Below are positions 1 through 5,428 of a stretch of DNA of 14,000 nucleotides, piece after piece. Numbering within the stretch: the first letter of the stretch is position 1; every line of letters begins with the position of its first letter. Below the pieces are notes generated by a model. The model was not told the origin of the DNA. It saw only the letters and a program-made list of their open reading frames with translations, and did not search any database. The translations under genes were made by a program, and so were the position numbers. Location: contig JBBRHF010000118.1 in the NCBI GenBank assembly GCA_038223055.1, positions 1 to 14,000 of the forward strand, written 5' to 3'. Origin of the DNA: JBBRHF01 sp038223055. GTDB taxonomy: Bacteria > Actinomycetota > Actinomycetes > JACCUZ01.

Positions 1-267
1 CCTGGCCCAACCCAAACGCCGCGCCACCCTGCACCTGCCGGCGCACTGGCCCTGGCAGGCCCCCTGGATCCGATTGTGGGACGCGGTGTTCACCACCGCC
101 CCCGCCCCACCCGCACCGGCCAAACCCACCCACCGCCCGCGGGCCCCACCGGAACCACACAGTGGAAAAGCTGGCGCAGGCCAGCAGCATCACCACGCCC
201 CCAACGCGGTCAACACTTTCTCGCCAACAACAAGATCAACAGAACCTCGGTCCACGGATTCAGGCTG
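1..267 (+). mobile_element. IS1380-family insertion sequence, 3' end (partial)
   Basis: The first 267 bases are the right end of an insertion sequence whose left part lies outside the window. The open frame from base 2 encodes the C-terminal signature of IS1380-type DDE transposases. The right boundary is set by comparison with the inverted copy of the interrupted gene near 12513: both copies share sequence starting at the AGCACCTCGG block, and in this copy everything to the left is element DNA. The last element bases, about 247-267, contain GGTCCACGGATTCAGGC, which resembles the terminal repeat expected for this family. The left terminal repeat and target duplication cannot be seen. Family assignment is from recognition of the protein end, not from a search. 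Confidence 0.75.
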
Positions 268-268
268 A
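2..268 (+). CDS. IS1380-family transposase, C-terminal fragment
   Basis: This open frame enters from the left edge and runs to a TGA at 266-268. Its first residues (LAQPKRRATLHLPAHWPW) match the conserved C-terminal tail of IS1380-family DDE transposases, where a basic stretch is followed by a HLPxxWPW motif and a short aromatic helix. The remaining 50 or so residues are rich in Pro, Ala and His and look like unconstrained tail. The stop codon falls exactly at the inferred end of the element, so the natural stop may have been lost or may lie at the tip. No catalytic residues are in view because the DDE core is upstream of the window. Confidence 0.7.
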   Translation: MAQPKRRATLHLPAHWPWQAPWIRLWDAVFTTAPAPPAPAKPTHRPRAPPEPHSGKAGAGQQHHHAPNAVNTFSPTTRSTEPRSTDSG

Positions 269-550
269 GCACCTCGGGGAGTGCGCGGTCATCGCATGTG
301 CGATGCACCGCGACCTGACAGCACTGTTGGACGAGCGGCGCGCCGTCGTACAGGCAGATCTCAGAGGCGTGCGCAGCCATGACACGCTCTGGCTCGTTGT
401 GGAGGCTTACGCCACGCTGTTCGTTACGACCGCGCCCGCGCGGCCCAGGTCGTAGACGACCTGCTCGCCACCGACATGTATCTGCCCATCGAATCAGGCG
501 AGAGCTTTTTCGCCTGGGCATACGAAGAGGGCCTGTTGCCCAAGGAGTAG
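268..550 (+). pseudogene. PIN-like (DUF3368-like) toxin, C-terminal remnant cut by an IS1380 element
   Basis: The 3' half of a gene continues directly from the insertion-sequence end. In frame it reads HLGECAVIACAM, then TALLDERRAV, the pattern seen in the C-terminal half of DUF3368-type PIN nucleases (a GE-x-x-x-I helix followed by LLDDR/LLDER). Around 424-428 one extra base moves the frame; after the shift it continues as RARAAQVVDDLLATDM and ends with AWAYEEGLLPKE before TAG at 548-550. The N-terminal half is missing because the insertion sequence sits there. A homologous, also damaged copy lies inverted at 12268-12513. The protein cannot be functional here. Assignment to the PIN superfamily is by motif recognition and is moderately sure. 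Confidence 0.55.
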
Positions 551-568
551 TCGCGACTGGCGCCTCAG
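268..568 (+). repeat. Long inverted repeat, left copy
   Basis: This 301-base segment reappears as its reverse complement at 12268-12513 with clear but imperfect identity. The match begins exactly at the IS1380 end (AGCACCTCGGGG) and continues about 18 bases past the PIN remnant's stop codon (GACTGGCGCCTCAG here, GACTGGCGCTTCAG in the other copy). The left copy retains about 55 bases that are missing from the right copy. The two copies face each other across about 11.7 kb. Confidence 0.85.
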
Positions 569-950
569 CAACACCACACACAGCATTCGTCCCTGACGGC
601 TCGGCTTCCAACCCGAGGTCCTCGCTGGAGGTTCCTTGTTGGGCGAGAGGGTCGACGTTGGACCTCAGGACGCGCTCGCGCCGCACGTCGCCAGGAACGC
701 TCGCCGAGGCGGTGCCGCTATGAACCGCTCATCCCCGACGCGGCGGCGCCGCTTGCTTTGGCGAACCACCTCGGCGTGACGGCGCGTGACGCGCATCTGC
801 TGGCCAACGGGAAGGTCACTCATCGCGGGGGGGCAGCCGTCACGCAGCCGCCTCGGGCGGCGGCGCGCACGCCCTCGACGTACGCACCTTCGACCGTCAG
901 CGGAGGCGCACGGTGGCCTGCGAGCGCGCGACCTGCGGTTCGCAAGTCAG
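569..950. other. No recognisable gene
   Basis: Nothing can be supported here on either strand. A stretch around 718-825 on the plus strand (LALANHLGVTARDAHLLANG in one frame) has coding-like third-position GC bias and may be a gene scrap, but I do not recognise it and it has no start or end signals. Confidence 0.4.
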
Positions 951-1005
951 AGTTGCGAGGGTGGCGGGAATCGAACCCGACCGAACGTTCGGGTTCGGGA
1001 AACGT
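951..1005 (-). other. tRNA 3'-end-like scar with adjacent hairpin
   Basis: Read on the minus strand, about 957-984 gives GTCGGGTTCGATTCCCGCC followed by ACCCTCG. This is the shape of a tRNA T-arm (TTCGATT loop between GGG and CCC) plus the 3' strand of an acceptor stem. No D-arm, anticodon arm or 5' acceptor strand is seen beside it, and the outermost T-stem pair is a mismatch, so it is not a working tRNA. Immediately adjacent, CCGAACGTTCGG (about 980-991) is a perfect 12-base palindrome with partial extension, which could fold as a hairpin. Such tRNA 3' fragments are typical scars left where integrating elements used a tRNA gene as attachment site. That interpretation is inference. Confidence 0.35.
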
Positions 1006-1094
1006 TTGTTGCGAGCACAAACCGTCGGGGCCCGTCGGGTCCGGCTGTTGACGCCACCAGCAGCGAGGTCGGTGCCCCGAGGAAGGAGGAGCCA

Positions 1095-1631
1095 TCAGAT
1101 TGTCAGGGCGGCGATGAGCAGTTCGGCAACCAGGTCCAGGTCGTCGGTCGTCGTCGCGACACCTTCGGGGATGTTTCTGATCAGCTTGAGTGTCCGGACG
1201 CTTGCCTGCTTGAACCAGCGGCCGGTGTGTAGCAGGGCGTCCTCCTTGAGCTGCTGGTGCGCGAGCGGTAGCTCGGCCGCGACGAGATCGGTGGTCAGCG
1301 GATCGGTCGAGATCCGCACGATGTCGAGCAGATCAGTTCCTTCCTTCGCGGCTCCTCTATTCATGACGGACTGCAGCTTCATCGCGACGAGCGCGGCTGG
1401 ACGTGCGACGAGCGCGAGCACCGACGGCGGATCGTCAGTGACAAGTGTCACCGGGGTCGCGGTCCGTCGTGGCCCGATATGGGCGAGACAACCGGCATAG
1501 GACTGCGAGGCCTCCGACCACGACCGGGGCCGGCCCGTTTCCCGCGCGATGACGGGGATGGCTTGAACGATTGCCGTCAACGCCGGCCCGAGCAGTTCGA
1601 CGGTTGCGACGTCATCGGCGCTACCAGACAC
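1095..1631 (-). CDS. AbiEii-like nucleotidyltransferase, internally deleted (core missing)
   Basis: The open frame from GTG at 1631 to TGA at 1095 encodes 178 residues. The C-terminal half carries the conserved AbiEii/nucleotidyltransferase-like signature ARPAALVAMKLQSVMNRG followed by KEGTDLLDIVRI, then an alpha-helical tail. The first 20-odd residues also look like an authentic N-terminus (ADDVATVELLGPALTAIV). Between them the usual core is absent: I find no GG/GS motif with the following DxD of the nucleotidyltransferase fold, and family members are normally clearly longer. The gene therefore keeps its frame but has lost its likely active site. The GTG start overlaps the TAG of the upstream regulator remnant by 11 bases, the usual order of type IV AbiE pairs. 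The specific family name is moderately certain; the deletion is inferred from length and missing motifs. Confidence 0.5.
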   Translation of the reverse strand: MSGSADDVATVELLGPALTAIVQAIPVIARETGRPRSWSEASQSYAGCLAHIGPRRTATPVTLVTDDPPSVLALVARPAALVAMKLQSVMNRGAAKEGTDLLDIVRISTDPLTTDLVAAELPLAHQQLKEDALLHTGRWFKQASVRTLKLIRNIPEGVATTTDDLDLVAELLIAALTI

Positions 1632-2157
1632 GTTGCCACCGCTGCGGCGGATCCCATGAGGCGAGAACCTCGGTGCCTCGGTCCGGGTCTTGCGCGAGGT
1701 CGAGTGCGACGAACAACGGGTGAGCCAGAGGCCTTTCGTGTCCGCGTACATGGACCCGTCGATGCGTTTGCTGCAGACGAACGACATGGGGGCGACGCGT
1801 AAAGTTGCCGCGCGCTGCTGATGGGTCGCCGACGTTCCGAGCAACTGCATTGCGCGCCGCAGCGTCGCCTTGTCCGGGACGTAGAGGTCAGGCGGATAGC
1901 CGCCGGAGACGTGCAGGGGTGCTCCGTAGGCGATCGCGGCGAGGCTGTCGCCCAACGGTCCACGACGGCCTGGCTCGGGGCAACGATCGTCAAGTCGTTG
2001 AAGGACTCCGTGCGTTCGAAAACGACACGCCGGCGGGGACGAGCACGGCCCGCCGCCGACGACGTACGCCCGCGACGTCGACCGCGCATGCGCCCCACTG
2101 CGACCAGGGGCGCCTGGGGTTGACGTCCTTGACGATGACGAGGGCCTGCCCGTAGCG
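1621..2157 (-). pseudogene. AbiEi-like regulator/antitoxin remnant with several frameshifts
   Basis: Coding signal continues on the minus strand upstream of the AbiEii-like gene but jumps between frames. Pieces read in order are ALVIVKDVNPRRPWSQW (about 2145-2095), FNDLTIVAPSQAVVD (about 2010-1965), LAAIAYGAPLHVSGGYPPDL then DKATLRRAMQLLGTS (about 1950-1830), RIDGSMYADTKGLWLT (about 1765-1718), and after another shift LFVALDLAQDPDRGTEVLAS, ending QRVW before TAG at 1621. At least three indels are needed. The last piece resembles the C-terminal domain of AbiEi-type antitoxins, which sit just upstream of AbiEii genes as here. No helix-turn-helix N-terminus could be pieced together. The family name is an inference from neighbour and C-terminal motif. 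Confidence 0.42.
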
Positions 2158-2158
2158 T
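2129..2158 (+). promoter_or_regulatory. Promoter of the Xre-RES pair
   Basis: TTGACG at 2129-2134 and TAGCGT at 2153-2158 form a sigma-70-like -35/-10 pair with an 18-base spacer. Transcription would begin near 2165, about 30 bases before the GTG start at 2197, with a GAGG ribosome-binding-like stretch at 2184-2188. A second TTGACG occurs at 2120-2125 but is too far from the -10. Confidence 0.5.
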
Positions 2159-2160
2159 CA

Positions 2161-2218
2161 ACGTTGTCAAGGTGAGCAGCGAAAGAGGGTGACAACGTGA
2201 CCGCCGCCGACGTTGTCA
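2161..2218 (+). promoter_or_regulatory. Three-site operator, ACGTTGTCA
   Basis: The 9-base word ACGTTGTCA occurs at 2161-2169 and again at 2210-2218, and its reverse complement TGACAACGT occurs at 2190-2198. The first lies at the predicted transcription start, the second covers the GTG start codon and the third lies inside the first codons. Three copies of a 9-mer in 58 bases next to a DNA-binding antitoxin gene strongly suggest an autorepression site. Binding by the encoded Xre-type protein is inference. Confidence 0.55.
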
Positions 2219-2722
2219 TGGAGGCACTCGCGCGTCGGCTGCGGGAGGACCCGCAGCGCGTGCTGCCGGTGCTGCGGCTGATCGCCGACCCGGACGCGGT
2301 CGCCGAACGGCAGGACCGTGCATCGGTGACACTGGCCCGCCGCGTCAACACCGAGCGGCTCGCGGCGCGCCTCGAGTCGTTCCGGGATGGCGCGGTGGCG
2401 ACCGTGCAGGTGCGGCGGCTGCTGGGCGGGGTCAGCCGCCAGGCAGTCGCGGCCCGGGTGGCGAACGGCACGCTGCTATCGCTGCAGATCGGCGGCACGT
2501 CACACTTCCCGGACTGGCAGTTCGGTCCCGATGGGCCGCTGCCGCACCCTCGACCGCGTGATTGCCACTCTGACCGTGGGCGGGCGCGGCGCACTGGCCG
2601 CTGACGCGCTGATGCGCACCTCGCTTCCGGAGGAGGACGGCCGCAGCCCTGCGCAGCTGTTGGCCGGAGGAGACGTGGAGCGGGTGTTGCACTACGCGGC
2701 GGCTCTGGGCGGCGGCTTCTGA
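2197..2722 (+). pseudogene. Xre/DUF2384 (MbcA/ParS-like) antitoxin, frameshifted
   Basis: From GTG at 2197 the frame encodes a helical N-terminal region, then VQVRRLLGGVSRQAVAARV and a beta-hairpin-like segment, i.e. a helix-turn-helix-like DNA-binding part. Near 2538-2547 the frame shifts by one: the rest of the protein is read in the next frame as TLDRVIATLTVGGRG to EEDGRSPAQLLAGGDVERVL, ending AALGGGF with TGA at 2720-2722. The GRSPAQLLAGGDVERV segment is typical of the DUF2384 toxin-binding domain of RES-Xre TA antitoxins. If the shift is real, the protein would end at 2604 without its toxin-neutralising domain. The RES toxin follows with a 4-base overlap. A sequencing error at this one site would restore the gene. 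Confidence 0.65.
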
Positions 2723-3105
2723 GCCCGTCCCCGGACCCGACCGCCGGCTACCCCGGGCGGCTGCCCGGACCGGGGCGGCCGTCCGGTCTGCGACTCACGA
2801 CGCACCGGCATCCGTCGTATCGCCTAGATGGTGCCGTCCCCAGCCGCTGGGGATGGTCGGCGTTCCCGTTGCCGCGCCACCGGTTCGACTCCGCCGCGGG
2901 GACCTTCCGGGTCCGCTACGCCGGTGATGGCCAGCGGGTCGCGATGCGCGAACGGTTCGATGGCACCAACCGGGTCGTTTCTGGGACTGAGCTCGATGTG
3001 CGCCTGGTCGAGCTGGCTGGCACGGTGCGTGTCCTGGACCTGCGCCTGGACCGCAACCTTGACTCGCTCGGGCTCGACGACCAGGTCAACACCAGCCGTG
3101 CGCCC
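2719..3105 (+). pseudogene. RES-domain toxin, C-terminally truncated
   Basis: RES toxins degrade NAD+ and are paired with DUF2384 antitoxins. The frame from about 2719 reads LRLTTHRHPSYRLDGAVPSR, then PRHRFDSAAGTFRVRYAGD, an ERF segment at the family Glu position, and LDLRLDRNLDSLGLDDQVNT. This is the canonical RES order: RxD/Y near the start, RFD..GTF.VRYAGD, then the later LDL strand. Homology stops abruptly near 3105, where the sequence switches to an ATPase in another frame, so the C-terminal third is missing. No ATG, GTG or TTG precedes the conserved start; a CTG at 2719 sits in a CTGA overlap with the antitoxin stop where ATGA or GTGA would be expected, so the start codon may be mutated. 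The gene is probably inactive. Confidence 0.65.
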
Positions 3106-3400
3106 GCCCCGTGGGCAAGACCGCGACTGCCGGTCAGCGAGCGGGTAGCGAGGTGCTGCTCGACGTGGACGTCGACGCGGTCAGTGCGGCCGCAATCGAC
3201 CCGCGCCTGATCCTCCACGGTCCGGTGCCCCGGTTGATCGACGAGTGGCAGCGTGAACCACGGGTGTGGGATGCAGTGCGGCGAGCAGTGGACGATCGTT
3301 CGGCACCCGGCCAGTTCATCCTTACCGGGTCGGCCACACCGAACGACGACGTCCCCAGACACTCCGGCGCCGGGCGCATCAGCCTGGGGTATTCACGGAG
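3102..3400 (+). pseudogene. AAA-type ATPase (DUF4143 family), internal fragment
   Basis: Directly after the broken RES gene, in a different frame, the sequence reads VGKTATAGQRAGSEV, LILHGPVPRLIDEWQ and then QFILTGSATPND with RHSGAGRI. These are the Walker A end (GKT), the Walker B-like segment (LIDEWQ) and the sensor I segment (FILTGSA) of AAA/DUF4143 ATPases, a family often found in TA- and defence-rich regions. The residues before GKT that complete the P-loop are lost at the junction, and the sequence departs from the family after GAGRI near 3385. Only about 90 residues of a protein normally over 400 long remain. It cannot be functional. Confidence 0.6.
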
Positions 3401-3419
3401 GTCTAGATGATCATGGTTT

Positions 3420-3750
3420 TGGGGGTGTCGGGACAGTGAAAGGTGCCCCTGACCTCCTGCGCCTGTCTCTCCGACGACGGCAGGAGCACCAGCCGCATGA
3501 CGGTCACGCTCAGCAACGGAGCGCCGAAGGGCCTCGGCGTACGTCGACCAGAAGCTCGACCCGAGCAGCTTCAGCGGAAAGCCGCCGCACGGGGCGAGCA
3601 CCTCCTTCGTCCAGAAGCTCGCGACTCGCGCGCCGAGCTGGCCGGCGCCACCCTCCAGAGCCAGCAGTCTGGTGTGGGGGCCATCGGTCGAAGGGGACAC
3701 CGTTCCGGCATCGAGGAGTGTGTCTGCGTCTTTGGCGGTCCTGGCCGGCA
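3420..3750 (-). other. Unrecognised coding remnant downstream of hipA
   Basis: On the minus strand, in the frame one step from the hipA tail, about 110 codons show strong third-position GC bias. They include TRLLALEGGAGQLGARVASF, WTKEVLAPCGGFPLKLLGSS and FWSTYAEALRRSVAERD. The composition looks like real protein, in contrast to the overlapping hipA extension, which is Arg- and Pro-rich. I do not recognise the family and see no start codon or ribosome-binding site of its own. It could be a fragment of a gene once downstream of hipA, or a C-terminal piece fused by a frameshift near 3750. Coding potential fades near 3420. Confidence 0.35.
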
Positions 3751-4979
3751 TCGCTGCGTCCGAATGCCGGTGCCATGTCCTGGATCGCGCGGCGGGTGAG
3801 GCCGTGCCGCGCAGCAACCGTCTCCCACTGGCGCTGCGCGGCGACGACCTCGCGCAGCGCGACGCGGGCTGCGACAGGGGTCAGCCGGAAGTACGGCGCC
3901 ACCTCGAGCGCGAGCTCGATGCTTGCGGTCGTGTCGTCGCCCTCGATCGCGGTCGCGAGGTACTTCTCGCCCGGGTCGGGGTCGGGGTTGAGGTCGAACG
4001 CGGGCGAGAGGGACCAGGTGTCCCCGGCGACGTGGACGAAGCCGTGGTTGCGCAGGTGGTCGTCGGTGTTGCTGACCAGCACGGAGAAAGCGATTCTTCG
4101 CCACAGTTGTTGCAGCTCTGCGGTCGCGACCGCGGAGTGTTCCTCGATGACCCCGGCGATGTCTTGGTAGCTGCTGCCGTCACCGGCGGCCGCCTCGAGC
4201 ATCGTCATCGCGCTGGCGTAGCCGATGCGGCGCGGTCCGTCGCGGTCGAAGCGGTCGACGACGAGCACGTCGCGTCCGGAGACCTTCACCAGTTGGGATC
4301 GTGGTACGACGATGCCCGCGGCGTGCGCGAGGTCGAGCGTGGTCTTCTCCCATGTCATGACGTTCCACCGGTCCGAGGCGGGAGCGGGGAACTTGGCGAT
4401 GGCGAGCGCGCCGCTGGCGGTGCGTACATGGGCCTTCGGTCGGGCGCCGCCGAGTGAGCTCTCGGCGCGCAGGAGCACGGCAAGGTCCGCGGGACCTGCC
4501 TCGTCGGCGCCGAACCGGTCGGTGGCGCGCAGCAGCGACGGGAGGTCGGTCAGCTGCGGTACGCCGGTGTCGGCGGCGGCGAGATACGTTTCGCTGTCCT
4601 CGGCGCGGAACCGGAGCGCGCCCTGCCGTAGGTCGTCGCGGACGCCCAGGAGCAGGTCGAACTCGCCGAATCTGCGTCCCGCCGTGCTTGCCTGCGTGGC
4701 CCTGAGCCGTTCGGCGCGAACGATCAGGTGGCGGCCCCAGCGGTCGGGGGAACTGTCGGCGAACGCGCGGAACAGCTTCAGGCGCTCGGGCGTCTGCTGG
4801 TTGCCTGACTGCAGCGGCAGCCCGGGGTCGAGCTCGTAGGCGTCCGGTGCGGCCAGGTATGTCTCGGCGTAGGAGAAGCTGGCGGACTCGGCGCGACGGC
4901 GACGGTGGGAGTAGAGGTGTCCGGCGTGCACGGGCTGGCCGTCGATCTCGACGAAGACGCGGACGTCACTCGTCATCAT
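3510..4979 (-). CDS. hipA: HipA-type serine/threonine kinase toxin
   Basis: HipA toxins phosphorylate aminoacyl-tRNA synthetases (GltX in Escherichia coli) and arrest translation. The 489-residue frame starts at ATG 4979, the first of two consecutive ATG codons, overlapping the hipB stop by 4 bases. Seen in order: an N-terminal Couple_hipA-like domain (residues 5-120), the SSLGGARPKAHV loop near 175-185, the ATP-binding Lys in AIAKFP near 194-198, VVDRFDRDG near 240-248, the catalytic loop NTDDHLRNHGF at 304-314 (catalytic Asp in DDH), and LSPAFDLNP near 324-332 replacing the DFG-like metal-binding motif. All kinase residues look intact. Residues after about 410 are unlike the family and appear to come from neighbouring DNA read out of frame, so the natural stop was probably lost. 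The core may still be active. Confidence 0.85.
   Translation of the reverse strand: MMTSDVRVFVEIDGQPVHAGHLYSHRRRRAESASFSYAETYLAAPDAYELDPGLPLQSGNQQTPERLKLFRAFADSSPDRWGRHLIVRAERLRATQASTAGRRFGEFDLLLGVRDDLRQGALRFRAEDSETYLAAADTGVPQLTDLPSLLRATDRFGADEAGPADLAVLLRAESSLGGARPKAHVRTASGALAIAKFPAPASDRWNVMTWEKTTLDLAHAAGIVVPRSQLVKVSGRDVLVVDRFDRDGPRRIGYASAMTMLEAAAGDGSSYQDIAGVIEEHSAVATAELQQLWRRIAFSVLVSNTDDHLRNHGFVHVAGDTWSLSPAFDLNPDPDPGEKYLATAIEGDDTTASIELALEVAPYFRLTPVAARVALREVVAAQRQWETVAARHGLTRRAIQDMAPAFGRSDAGQDRQRRRHTPRCRNGVPFDRWPPHQTAGSGGWRRPARRASRELLDEGGARPVRRLSAEAARVELLVDVRRGPSALRC
3891..4268 (-). repeat. HipA kinase-core segment, also present at 10931-11302
   Basis: This stretch, encoding residues of about 237-363 of HipA, is present a second time in the same orientation at 10931-11302 with high nucleotide identity (mostly isolated substitutions by eye). 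The two blocks are direct repeats about 7 kb apart, long enough for homologous recombination. Confidence 0.8.
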
Positions 4980-5281
4980 TGGTCGTCCGTATTGGTCGTC
5001 CGTGCTGCGGTGCGCCGCACGCGACGCGGCAGGGCCTCCTCCGAGCGGAGCCGGCCGACGTCGGTCGCGTAGGGATCGAGTGCGCGCGAGAGTGAGTCGA
5101 GGACGCCGAGCGCGCGAGTCACCCGCAGCGTGTTCTCCAGCGTGGCGCCGCCGCCACGTTCCAGGTTCTCCACGGTCCGGCGGGACACGCCGGCACGGTC
5201 GGCGACCTGGCCGGTGGTCAGGCGCCGCAGCCGGCGCCACGTGGCGAGGTCTGCGCCGAGCGACGCCAGGGCGCGGCTCAC
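4976..5281 (-). CDS. hipB: HipB-type Xre-family antitoxin
   Basis: This 101-residue protein begins at GTG 5281 and ends at TGA 4976-4978, inside the ATGATGA that also starts hipA. Residues 9-70 form a canonical Xre/HTH_3 helix-turn-helix: LATWRRLRRLTTGQVADRAG is helices 1-2 and VSRRTVENLERG contains the recognition helix. The basic C-terminal tail (RVRRTAARTTNTDDQ) is not conserved. HipB proteins bind operators upstream of their own gene and sequester HipA. No clear ribosome-binding site precedes the GTG, but no other start would keep the whole HTH. A palindromic site lies 20 bases upstream, consistent with autorepression. Confidence 0.8.
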   Translation of the reverse strand: MSRALASLGADLATWRRLRRLTTGQVADRAGVSRRTVENLERGGGATLENTLRVTRALGVLDSLSRALDPYATDVGRLRSEEALPRRVRRTAARTTNTDDQ

Positions 5282-5294
5282 CGGCGGCGGGGTG

Positions 5295-5312
5295 TGTCAA
5301 CGTCGATCGACA
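5295..5312 (-). promoter_or_regulatory. Candidate hipBA operator
   Basis: TGTCAACGTCGATCGACA at 5295-5312 contains the 10-base palindrome GTCGATCGAC and outer TGTC/GACA arms. On the minus strand a TTGACA hexamer overlaps it. It lies between the divergent starts of hipB (5281) and the unknown gene at 5429, where a HipB site would be expected. No convincing -10 for hipB was found at the right spacing, so promoter placement is uncertain. Confidence 0.4.
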
Positions 5313-5415
5313 CGCGCGTGGTCCCCAGCCCGGCGTAGCTGCCAGGCCATCCGCCCTCGCTCCCCCCACCAGGGGATCCTGTGGACAGGGCCTGCCGCTC
5401 ACCCGCCTTCCTTTG

Positions 5416-5428
5416 TACCCTCGTCCCC
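5416..5428 (+). promoter_or_regulatory. Leaderless-type promoter of the 5429 gene
   Basis: TACCCT at 5416-5421 fits the actinobacterial -10 consensus TANNNT. Only 7 bases separate it from the ATG at 5429, so transcription should start at or next to the start codon. No ribosome-binding site is present, which agrees with a leaderless message. No good -35 is seen. Confidence 0.5.

Noticed and set aside
951..1020. A functional tRNA gene
   Set aside because: Only T-arm and 3' acceptor strand can be seen; no anticodon or D arm can be folded beside it and the T-stem has a mismatch.
1095..2594. A single 499-residue minus-strand gene
   Set aside because: Only the last 178 residues are coherent in this frame. 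Upstream the coding signal switches frames several times, and above about 2160 the frame is antisense to the Xre antitoxin gene.
3253..4170. A 305-residue plus-strand gene
   Set aside because: It is antisense to hipA and has Arg/Ser/Ala-rich shadow composition without motifs.
5293..5298. TTGACA as a hipB -35 box
   Set aside because: A -10 at the normal distance would fall inside the hipB coding sequence after its GTG start, so it fits better as part of the operator.
3510..5402. A 630-residue HipA with long N-terminal extension
   Set aside because: The region above 4979 is the hipB gene read in another frame; the extension is Arg/Pro-rich shadow. The hipA start at ATG 4979 is coupled to the hipB stop.
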